The notes under the pieces: model-generated
The model's database searches: none
What the model was told of the DNA's origin: nothing
What the model saw: the letters and a program-made list of their open reading frames with translations, nothing else
Position numbers and translations under genes: made by a program
Source of the DNA: Acrocarpospora phusangensis
GTDB lineage: Bacteria > Actinomycetota > Actinomycetes > Streptosporangiales > Streptosporangiaceae
DNA length: 64,000 nt
Assembly (NCBI RefSeq): GCF_016862995.1
Contig: NZ_BOOA01000001.1
Span: forward strand, 213,018-277,017
Direction: 5' to 3'
Part shown: piece by piece, positions 53,277 through 60,515 of the stretch
Layout of the letters: each line of letters opens with the position of its first letter
Numbering within the stretch: the first letter of the stretch is position 1

Positions 53277-55201
53277 GCCGGCACCTCCTCGTCGATGTCG
53301 GTCTCGTCGGCGTCGGTCCCGTCGGCGAAACGGTCGGCCTGGAGGTGGAACAGGGTGGCGTACCGGCCGTCCAGCGCCAGCAGTTCCTCGTGGCTGCCCT
53401 GCTCGATGATCCGGCCGTGTTCCAGCACGACGATGAAGTCGGCCTGCCGCACGGTGGAGAAGCGGTGCGAGATGAGCAGGGTGGTCGCGCCCTGCGTGAG
53501 GCCGGCGAAGTCGTCGAAGAACCGGGCCTCGGCGCGGACGTCGAGGCTGGCGGTGGGCTCGTCCAGGACCACGATCGAGGAGCCGTGGCGGAGGGCGAAC
53601 AGCGCCCGCGCGAGCGCGACCCGCTGCCACTGCCCGCCGGACAGGTCCGCGCCGTCGGTCAGGTGCCGGGCCAGTGGCGTGTCGATGCCGAGCGGCAGCC
53701 GTTCCAGCGTGGCGGTGAGGCCAACCCCCTCGGCGGCGGCCCGGATTCCGGCCCGGTCGTCCAGGTACGCCACCGCGCCGAACCCGATGTTGTCCGCCGC
53801 CGGCGCCTCGTACCGGGCGAATTCCTGAAATATCACGCCAAGCTTGGCGCGCCAGGCTTCGATCGGGTAGGTGGAGATGTCCACGCCGTCCAGCCGGACC
53901 GCGCCCGAGGTCGGCTCGTACAGCCGGGCCAGCAGCTTGACCAGGGTGGTCTTGCCGGCGCCGTTCAACCCGACGATCGCGGTGCACCGGCCGACCGGGA
54001 TGGTCAGGTCCAGGTCCTCGAAGACCGCGCGCCGCTGGCCCGGATACCGGAACGTCACCCGGTCGAACTGGATGGTGTGCGCCGGCTCCGGCACCGTGAC
54101 GGCCGTCCGCACTTCCTCGGCCTCGTCGATTCGGTCGTCGAGGCGGTCGTCGATGCGGTCGTCGATGCGGACGGTGAACCGCTGGACCGCGTCGTACGCC
54201 TCCATGCCGATGGCGGTCTGCAGGTCCGACTCCGGGTAGTACTCCGCCAGCCGCAGCGACCCGAGCGACGCCTGCATGACCAGGATGAACGTCGTCAGCG
54301 TGAGCGTGTCGGTGGATCCGACGAGGCCGAAGACCGCGGCCGTGGCCACCAGCGCCCACGTCCCGAACCAGACGAACGGCCACAGGTAGACCCGCCGCCG
54401 CTCCGCCCACATCGGCCGCAGCCAGTCGAAGTACGCGTTCCGCAACGTCTCCCGCATCCACCCGGCCAGGCCGAACACCCGGATCTCCTTGCCCGCCAGC
54501 GGCTGGATGGCCAGGGTGCGCAGATAGTCGCCCTTACGCTCGGCCGAGGTGAGGGCGAACCGTACGCGGGCGTATTTGCGCAGGCCGCCGCGCTGGCCGT
54601 ACCGGAAGAGCAGGACCGCGACGACCAGTCCGGCGCTGGCGAGCCAGGAGAACGCCACGCCGACCACGACCGCGTACCCGGCCAGCTGGGTGTAGCGCCC
54701 GATCAGCGCCACCAGACCCGCGCAGGCCTGCCCCGGGCTCTGCACGCCGAACTCCAGCTCCCGCGCGGCCACCCGCAGGTCCTCGAGCGCGCCCTGATCC
54801 TCCAGCGGGCCGATCCCCGGCGTCCGCAGCGACGCCTCCATCAGCCGCTCGACCATCTGCCCGTCGATCCTGCGCGCCGCCAGCTCCCCCAGCGACGCCT
54901 GGAGCGGCGCGATGATCTGCTGCGCCACGAACGCCACCGCGGCCACCACGAACACCGCGACCAGCGAGTCCCACGCGGCCGAATCCAGGCCGCCCTGGAC
55001 GGCCGCGGGCACCCGGCCCAGCACCACGCTGGTGGCGATCACGAACAGCACCGGCAGCAGGCCGAGCACCAGGTTGACGGCCACCAGCAGCGCGACCAGC
55101 CCCGTCCCGGCCCTGGGCACCAGCTTGGCGATCCGCCAGCGGGAGGCCACCAGCTCGCCGGCCGACATCACGTACGGATTCGCGGACATGTTGGCGGACA
55201 T
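53273..55201 (-). CDS. ABC exporter half-transporter B1 (membrane + ATPase)
   Basis: 642 residues, the counterpart of A1 at 22471-24312: shared blocks include ATSVVLGRVPAAV, ELEFGVQSPGQACAG, RYGQRGGLRKY and MWAERRRVYLWPFV. Between membrane and ATPase domains is an extended charged linker made of RIDDRIDDRLDDRIDE-type repeats (DNA repeat at about 54128-54173) absent from A1. ATPase motifs are intact (GLNGAGKTT, DLSGGQWQRVALARAL, SIVVLDEPTASLD). Start ATG 55201 overlaps the GT2 stop; ATG 55189 and 55168 are alternatives, the last aligning best with A1. Confidence 0.88.
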   Translation of the reverse strand: MSANMSANPYVMSAGELVASRWRIAKLVPRAGTGLVALLVAVNLVLGLLPVLFVIATSVVLGRVPAAVQGGLDSAAWDSLVAVFVVAAVAFVAQQIIAPLQASLGELAARRIDGQMVERLMEASLRTPGIGPLEDQGALEDLRVAARELEFGVQSPGQACAGLVALIGRYTQLAGYAVVVGVAFSWLASAGLVVAVLLFRYGQRGGLRKYARVRFALTSAERKGDYLRTLAIQPLAGKEIRVFGLAGWMRETLRNAYFDWLRPMWAERRRVYLWPFVWFGTWALVATAAVFGLVGSTDTLTLTTFILVMQASLGSLRLAEYYPESDLQTAIGMEAYDAVQRFTVRIDDRIDDRLDDRIDEAEEVRTAVTVPEPAHTIQFDRVTFRYPGQRRAVFEDLDLTIPVGRCTAIVGLNGAGKTTLVKLLARLYEPTSGAVRLDGVDISTYPIEAWRAKLGVIFQEFARYEAPAADNIGFGAVAYLDDRAGIRAAAEGVGLTATLERLPLGIDTPLARHLTDGADLSGGQWQRVALARALFALRHGSSIVVLDEPTASLDVRAEARFFDDFAGLTQGATTLLISHRFSTVRQADFIVVLEHGRIIEQGSHEELLALDGRYATLFHLQADRFADGTDADETDIDEEVPA

Positions 55202-56118
55202 CACGCCTCCCGGCCACTCGCGGCGAGGTAGTCCGCGCACAGGGGCAGATTCCACTCGCGAATGAGGTTGTTGAGTTCCCAGTAGTTGAGCTCACCGATC
55301 CGTGGCAGCAGGTCGACGATGGGCGTCCGGTACTTGGCCGCCATGTACTCGTAGTTGCTCGCGGCCTGCTCGTTGTTGCCGTCGAAGCTCTTCTCGTGCG
55401 GGCAGTGGATCGCGGCGGCCTTCCGGTTCAGCACGAAGTGGGCGCCGTCGCGGTGCAGCCGGTAGCCGAGGTCGACGTCCTCCCCGCCCCAGCGTTTGAA
55501 CTCCTCGTCGAACATGCCGATCCCGCGCAGCTGGGCGGTCCTGGCCGACACGTTGCAGGTCCAGTAGTTCAGCCACGGCGCGGGAAGGCCGCCGAAGTCG
55601 TCCCCGTACATCCCGTAGAAGATCTCCCGGACGTCCAGCCAGCTGCCCTTCTCGTCGAGGTAGGCGATGGTCCCGTCCGGGTCCTTGACGTCGATGATCT
55701 GGTTGATCTGCGCCGCGTCCTCGTTGTCGAGGTTGAAGCAGTACACGTAGCCGACGACCGCGACCGGCCCGTCCGCCTTCTCGTGGCTGTCCAGATGCGC
55801 CCGCAGGCAGTTCGAATGCGCGAGCACCCCCGAGTCGATCAGCACGGTGATCTCGCCGTCGGCGGCGGCGATGCCCACATTGCGGGCCTTCGCCGCCCGG
55901 TAGCCCTCGTCCTCCTGGTGGAAGTACCGGAGATTCAGCCGGCTCCGGAAGGTCTCCACCATCTCGCCGGTCGAGTCCGTGGACCCGTCGTCCACCACCA
56001 GCACCTCGAACTGGTCCTTCGGCAGGCTCTGCCCGACCATCGCTTCGAGGGTGTGCTGAAGCAGCTCTACTCGGTTGTAGGTAGGAATGACCACACTGCA
56101 CTTCAACGACCCCGCCAT
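55201..56118 (-). CDS. Family-2 glycosyltransferase
   Basis: 305 residues. GT-A fold with CSVVIPTYNRVELLQHTLEAM, VVDDGSTDSTGEMV (DxD-type region), TVLIDSGVLAHSNCLRAHL and the C-terminal galactosyltransferase-type site GMFDEEFKRWGGEDVDLGYRLH with ED. It resembles the GT2 at 50223-51449 but has no C-terminal extra domain. ATG 56118 follows GGAGCGG. Operon leader; its stop overlaps the B1 exporter start. Enediyne sugars are normally added by GT1 enzymes, so the acceptor may be something else, such as a lipid or polymer. Confidence 0.88.
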   Translation of the reverse strand: MAGSLKCSVVIPTYNRVELLQHTLEAMVGQSLPKDQFEVLVVDDGSTDSTGEMVETFRSRLNLRYFHQEDEGYRAAKARNVGIAAADGEITVLIDSGVLAHSNCLRAHLDSHEKADGPVAVVGYVYCFNLDNEDAAQINQIIDVKDPDGTIAYLDEKGSWLDVREIFYGMYGDDFGGLPAPWLNYWTCNVSARTAQLRGIGMFDEEFKRWGGEDVDLGYRLHRDGAHFVLNRKAAAIHCPHEKSFDGNNEQAASNYEYMAAKYRTPIVDLLPRIGELNYWELNNLIREWNLPLCADYLAASGREA

Positions 56119-56198
56119 TGCCGCTCCAGGTCCACCACGTCGAGAAATGCGCCCTAAAACGCCCGGACTGTCAGTCTTCCGGGGGCTTCCGCGGGGTC

Positions 56199-56214
56199 GC
56201 ATCTTCCTAAATGC
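56199..56214. promoter_or_regulatory. Cluster motif GCATCTTCCTAAATGC upstream of the GT2-ABC operon
   Basis: Differs from the 31453 site at one base of 16, and the match extends to TGTGG versus CGTCC. It has 80 bp to the glycosyltransferase start, the same spacing as at other operons. Confidence 0.6.
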
Positions 56215-56244
56215 TGTGGTCGTCATCCCAGGTCAGAGCGGCTG

Positions 56245-56286
56245 CCGCGGGCGGCGCGGGGGGCCCTCGCCCGCCCCGCCCGCGGG
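56245..56286 (-). terminator. GC-rich hairpin after the 56.3-57.0 kb membrane-protein gene
   Basis: Imperfect arms CCGCGGGCGGCGCGGG and CCCGCCCCGCCCGCGGG around a short loop, six bases past the membrane-protein stop and upstream of the glycosyltransferase operon. It marks a likely right boundary of the enediyne cluster. Confidence 0.55.
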
Positions 56287-56291
56287 CTCCG

Positions 56292-56969
56292 TCAGGCGGC
56301 GCGTCCCACCCGTACGGCGGCGCGCGCGACGATCAGCGCCACCGCCATGGTGAGGATGTACAGCGGCAGCCCGAGGGCCACCTGCCGCGCGACTTCGGCC
56401 ACGGCGCCGACCGGCTCAGCCGCGGGCAGCGGGGCGCGACCGTCACCCCACCAGGAGGTGACCTGGGTGGCCATCCAGGTGCCGCGGCCGACCAGGGCGT
56501 CGTGCAGGAACGGCCCCGGCGCGGTGACCAGGGCGAAGGCGGCTCCGCCCGCGAGGGCGAAGAGCGTGGGGCGGTTCTGCTCGTCCTTGGCGCGGGCCGC
56601 CACCCAGCCGGCGAGGGGGAGGATGACGGCGACGGCCGGGAACAGGCCGACGAACGCGGCGGAGGAGTCGAGCAGCCAGTGCTGCCAGTGGCTGATGGCG
56701 GGACCGCCTTCGCCCAGGTAGATGGCGTGGTACCAGAACATGACGGCGCCGCCGCCGTAGGAGAGCAGGAGTGCGGAGATCAGCAGGACGAGCCAGGCGA
56801 TGCGGCGGGAGTAGAAGCCGCGCACGATCGTGATCACCGATCGCGGGTCGAACAGGGCGCGGAGATCGCCCGCGCGCCCGGGGTGGGCCGGCCGTTCTTC
56901 GTCTAATGCCGGGTCGAACGCCGGGTCGAACACTGTCCACGCGGTTGCGTGGGGGACGCGATGTGGCAT
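56292..56969 (-). CDS. Four-helix membrane protein of unknown function
   Basis: 225 residues; an N-terminal soluble stretch of about 50 residues with short acidic repeats (VFDPAFDPALDEE) followed by about four membrane helices (IAWLVLLISALLLSYGG, SSAAFVGLFPAVAVILPLAGWVAA, ALAGGAAFALVTAPGPFL, ALGLPLYILTMAVALIVARAAV). ATG 56969 follows GGAGG seven bases upstream. I do not recognise the family. It is the first gene right of the cluster. Confidence 0.75.
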   Translation of the reverse strand: MPHRVPHATAWTVFDPAFDPALDEERPAHPGRAGDLRALFDPRSVITIVRGFYSRRIAWLVLLISALLLSYGGGAVMFWYHAIYLGEGGPAISHWQHWLLDSSAAFVGLFPAVAVILPLAGWVAARAKDEQNRPTLFALAGGAAFALVTAPGPFLHDALVGRGTWMATQVTSWWGDGRAPLPAAEPVGAVAEVARQVALGLPLYILTMAVALIVARAAVRVGRAA

Positions 56970-57281
56970 CTTCGGCCTCCGTGTCAATCGCTGTGCAATG
57001 CCCGCGAGAACGATAAGTTGCCGTTGATCCACCTCTGCCGAGGGAAAAGTTTTCCCGGCCGAATTATGCTCCGATGTGCCCTTGACCTGGGGGTGCATCG
57101 ATATCCGAAGCCAGCGGAAAATGTACTTTTCAATCATATGAGAAACTCCCTGAAGGGATTCCCCGTGAACCATTCACCGCGAATTCCGGGAGTTTATTGA
57201 ATGGTTCATTTCCGTTCCCGGAAGCACCGTTGGCAACTCTCGCCCTGCTGCGCCGCGCCCGTCCGTCGTAGCGTCGGAGCC
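56970..57281. other. Divergent regulatory region with inverted repeats
   Basis: This 312-bp region between divergent genes has no convincing ORF. It contains an odd palindrome GGGAAAA-G-TTTTCCC (57042-57056) and an inverted repeat with 11-bp perfect arms TGAACCATTCA (57166-57176) and TGAATGGTTCA (57198-57208) around a 21-bp spacer. The latter lies 73 bp before the amidohydrolase start and is a probable operator. Confidence 0.6.
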
Positions 57282-58508
57282 GTGGATCTGCTCATTCGCG
57301 ACGCCGCGCTGCGCGGCCGCCCCGGCCGCTGGTCGATCTCCGCCGAGAACGGCAGGCTGACGGCCGTACGGCCCGAGGGCCGGGAAGCGCCGCCGTCCGC
57401 GGCGACGGTGATCGACGCCGCGGGGAACCTGGTCACCGAGCCGTTCGCGGACGGGCATCTGCACCTGTGCAAGGCGCACACGCTCGATCTGGCCGGGCCG
57501 GAGGCGCTGACGGCGTACACGGGCGGGGACATGGGCGCGGCGATGGGGGCCATCGAGCGGGCGGCGGCGGTCAAGACGGGCCAGTCCGCCGAGGCGGTCG
57601 CCGCGCGCGCCCGGTCCGCCCTGACCGAGTCGGTACGCCACGGGGTCCGCCGGGTCCAGGCCTTCGCCGACGTGGACCCGGTCGCCGGGCTGACCGGAGT
57701 GCGCGCCCTGCTCGACCTGAAAGCCGAGTTCAAGGACCGGGTGGACGTCCGGGTGGTGGCGTTCCCGCAGGACGGGGTGCTCCGCTCGCCCGGCACGGAG
57801 GAACTGGTCGAGGAGGCCGTGCTGCTCGGCGCGGACGTGGTCGGCGGCATCCCCTGGATCGAGTGGACCGACGACGCCGCCCGCGAGCACGTGCGCCGCA
57901 TGGTCGGCCTCGCCCACCGGTACGGCAGACGCGTCGCCATGCTGGTCGACGACGCCGGCGACGCCTCCCTGCGCACCACCGAAATGCTGGCGAGCGCCCT
58001 CCTGGAACACGGCATGGCGGGCCGGGGCAGCGCCCAGCACGCCCGCGCGATGAGCCTCTACCCGGAGCCGTACCTGCGCCGGCTGATCGGCCTGTGCGAG
58101 CAGGCGGGCCTGGGCTTCGTCAGCGACCCCCACACCGGCCCCCTGCACCTGCCGGTCTTCACGCTGCGCGAGGCGGGCCTCCCGGTCGCGCTCGGCCAGG
58201 ACGACATCGAGGACGCGTACTACCCGTTCGGCCGCCACAACATGCTGGAGGTCGCCTTCCTGGCCGCCCACCTGCTGGACGCCAGGACCGACGCCCACCT
58301 GGACGCGCTCTACGACATGATCACCGTCACGGCCGCCCAGGTCCTCGGCGCCCCGGTCCCCCGCGTCGAGCCCGGCCACGACGCCGACCTCGTCGTCCTC
58401 CGGGGCCACACCGTACGGCAGGCCCTGGCCGCCCACGCCCCGCCGCGCCACGTGATCGTCGCCGGCCGGGTGGTCGCGAGCACCGAGTCACACACCGTCT
58501 TCACCTGA
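57282..58508 (+). CDS. Cytosine-deaminase-like metal-dependent amidohydrolase
   Basis: 408 residues of the amidohydrolase superfamily. The composite domain at the start (VDLLIRDAALRGRPGRWSI, VIDAAGNLVTEPFADGHLHLCKAH) carries the HxH metal ligands; later comes the Asp and substrate region GQDDIEDAYYPFGRHNMLEVAFLA typical of cytosine/creatinine-deaminase types. It hydrolyses a cyclic amidine or amide, probably cytosine or a related base. Start GTG 57282 is the one followed directly by the conserved domain and has GGAG three bases before. No partner transporter is adjacent. Confidence 0.85.
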   Translation: MDLLIRDAALRGRPGRWSISAENGRLTAVRPEGREAPPSAATVIDAAGNLVTEPFADGHLHLCKAHTLDLAGPEALTAYTGGDMGAAMGAIERAAAVKTGQSAEAVAARARSALTESVRHGVRRVQAFADVDPVAGLTGVRALLDLKAEFKDRVDVRVVAFPQDGVLRSPGTEELVEEAVLLGADVVGGIPWIEWTDDAAREHVRRMVGLAHRYGRRVAMLVDDAGDASLRTTEMLASALLEHGMAGRGSAQHARAMSLYPEPYLRRLIGLCEQAGLGFVSDPHTGPLHLPVFTLREAGLPVALGQDDIEDAYYPFGRHNMLEVAFLAAHLLDARTDAHLDALYDMITVTAAQVLGAPVPRVEPGHDADLVVLRGHTVRQALAAHAPPRHVIVAGRVVASTESHTVFT

Positions 58509-58526
58509 GTACGGGGTTACTCATGC

Positions 58527-58567
58527 GCGCCGGATATTTCCGGCGCAATGTGTATGTCGGGACATAC
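58527..58567. promoter_or_regulatory. Hairpin terminator plus palindromic operator between amidohydrolase and S41 genes
   Basis: Arms GCGCCGGA and TCCGGCGC with a TATT loop (58527-58546) probably end the amidohydrolase transcript. Six bases on, GTATGTC-GG-GACATAC (58552-58567) is a perfect 7-bp dyad, 24 bp before the S41 start, where a repressor would sit. Confidence 0.6.
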
Positions 58568-58591
58568 GCAGATATCGCATGAGGAGCAGGC

Positions 58592-60508
58592 ATGCCGTCC
58601 ACCACGTTCGACCCGGCCGCGATGGCGCGCGCCGCGACCGCCGCCCCGGAGCCGGCGGCCGCGCCCGGCGCCGCCCCCGTCTGGACGCTCATCCAGGGCC
58701 TCACCCTGCGCGAGTTCCTGAGCGGCGCGGGCACGCTCAGCATCGAGCAGCGGCGCACCATCGTCGAGCAGGCCCTGCTGATCCTGGAGCAGAACTACGC
58801 CCACCTGCCGCTGAAGATCGCCATGCACGGCGTCAACCCGCTCCAGCGCCTCCGGCTGCTCCAGGCCAAACTGTCCAGGCCCGGCGAACCGGAACCGGAG
58901 CCCGCCTTCCACGCCGAACTGCTGTCGATCTTCCACTCGGTCCGCGACCTGCACACGCTCTACCTGCTGCCCGAGCCGTTCGGCAACACCGCCGCCGCCC
59001 TGCCCTTCGTCATCGAAGAAGCCGCCGACGGCGACGGCACCCGGTACCTGGTCACCTCCGTGGACGCGCCCGCCCTGGTCCCGGCCGGCTTCGTGCCCGG
59101 CGTGACCGTCACTCACTGGAACGGCGTGCCCATCGCCCGCGCCGTCGACCTCAACGGCTCCCGCTACTCCGGCGGCAACCCGGCCGCCCGGCACCGCCGC
59201 GCCCTGGCCACCCTCACCAGCCGCACCCTCGCGGTGCACCTGCCGCCGGACGAGGAGTGGGTCGAGATCCACTACCTCGACCTGGACGGCAAGCCCCAGC
59301 ACTTCAGCATGGAGTGGCTGGTGCTCCAGCGGATCGTGCCGCCCGCGCTGCCGTCCGGCGTACGCCCGGAGGGGTTCGACCTGGAGGGCCAGGAGGTCGC
59401 CTCCATCCGCGCGTTCCTGCGCCCGCCCGCGCAGGCGGCCGAGGAGTCCCCGTCCGCGTACCGGCAGACGGGGATGTTCCTCTGGCGCGAGGTCACCACC
59501 GCCGCCGGCACGTACGGCCACATCCGGATCACCAGCTTCCAGCTGGGCGAGTTCGCCACTGACGAGGCCTTCCAGCAGGCGTTCCTGACGTTCCTCAACG
59601 ACTTCGTGGCCATCGCCACCCACCTGCCGGAAGACGGCCTGATCATCGACATCCGGAACAACCCCGGCGGCCTCATCGCGGCGGGCGAGACCCTGCTGCA
59701 GTTCCTCACCCCGAAGACGATCCAGCCCGAATCCGCTCAGATGCTCTGCAGTCCGCTCAACTTACGCCTGGCCCGCGAGTCCGCCGGGGACTACGGCCGC
59801 TGGGCGGACTCCCTGGAGCAGTCGGTGGAGACCGGCGCGGTCTACTCCGACGCCTTCACGCTGACCTCGCCCGGCCTGGCCAACGCCTTCGGCCAGTACT
59901 ACCACGGCCCGGTCGTGCTGATCACCGACGCCCGCTGCTACTCCACCGCCGACATCTTCGCCGCCGGGTTCGCCGACCACGGGATCGGCGAGATCATCGG
60001 CACCGACGGCAACACCGGCGCGGGCGGCGGCAACGTGGTGGAGCACACGGCGCTGCGCGAGGCGCTGCGGGAGCCGTACCGGGAACTGCCGCCGGGGGCG
60101 GGCTTCAGCGTCGCCATCCGGCGCATGCTCCGGGTGGGCGGCTCCGCCGGCGTGCCCCTGGAGGACCTGGGCGTGATCCCCTCGGTACGGCACCAGCTCA
60201 CCGCCCACGACGTGCTGCACGGCAACCGGGACCTGATGGAGCTGGCCGGGAGCATCCTGAGCGGCGGGGCCCGGTGCCGCCTGCGGCTGACCGCGGTGCC
60301 GGGCGGCGCGAGCCTCACCGTCACCCTGGACACGCTCGGCCTCGACCGCGTCGACCTGTACGTGGACGACCGGCCGCGCGGCTCGTACGACATCGCCCCC
60401 GGCGAGGCCACGGTCGTCGTGCCCGACGTGGTCACCGCGACCAAGATCCGCGCGGAGGGCTTCCTCGGCGGGGATCAGGTCGCGGTGGCTCACACGTTCC
60501 TGGACTAA
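58592..60508 (+). CDS. S41-family (C-terminal processing-like) peptidase
   Basis: 638 residues. The C-terminal half holds the S41 core: LIIDIRNNPGGLI, then the nucleophile segment ARCYSTADIFAAGFADHG with its Ser in CYST, and GTDGNTGAGGGNVV. A PDZ-like domain is plausible in the middle (LVPAGFVPGVTVTHWNGVPIARAVDL). There is no signal peptide, so it may act inside the cell or be non-classical. The 5' region is Ala/Pro-rich. Start ATG 58592 follows GAGGAG. A perfect dyad precedes it. Confidence 0.85.
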   Translation: MPSTTFDPAAMARAATAAPEPAAAPGAAPVWTLIQGLTLREFLSGAGTLSIEQRRTIVEQALLILEQNYAHLPLKIAMHGVNPLQRLRLLQAKLSRPGEPEPEPAFHAELLSIFHSVRDLHTLYLLPEPFGNTAAALPFVIEEAADGDGTRYLVTSVDAPALVPAGFVPGVTVTHWNGVPIARAVDLNGSRYSGGNPAARHRRALATLTSRTLAVHLPPDEEWVEIHYLDLDGKPQHFSMEWLVLQRIVPPALPSGVRPEGFDLEGQEVASIRAFLRPPAQAAEESPSAYRQTGMFLWREVTTAAGTYGHIRITSFQLGEFATDEAFQQAFLTFLNDFVAIATHLPEDGLIIDIRNNPGGLIAAGETLLQFLTPKTIQPESAQMLCSPLNLRLARESAGDYGRWADSLEQSVETGAVYSDAFTLTSPGLANAFGQYYHGPVVLITDARCYSTADIFAAGFADHGIGEIIGTDGNTGAGGGNVVEHTALREALREPYRELPPGAGFSVAIRRMLRVGGSAGVPLEDLGVIPSVRHQLTAHDVLHGNRDLMELAGSILSGGARCRLRLTAVPGGASLTVTLDTLGLDRVDLYVDDRPRGSYDIAPGEATVVVPDVVTATKIRAEGFLGGDQVAVAHTFLD

Positions 60509-60515
60509 GCCGCCG

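Noticed and set aside
50223..56118. A RiPP cluster with glycosyltransferases and ABC peptide exporter
   Set aside because: I found no precursor-like small ORF in the gaps, and the half-transporters lack a peptidase domain.
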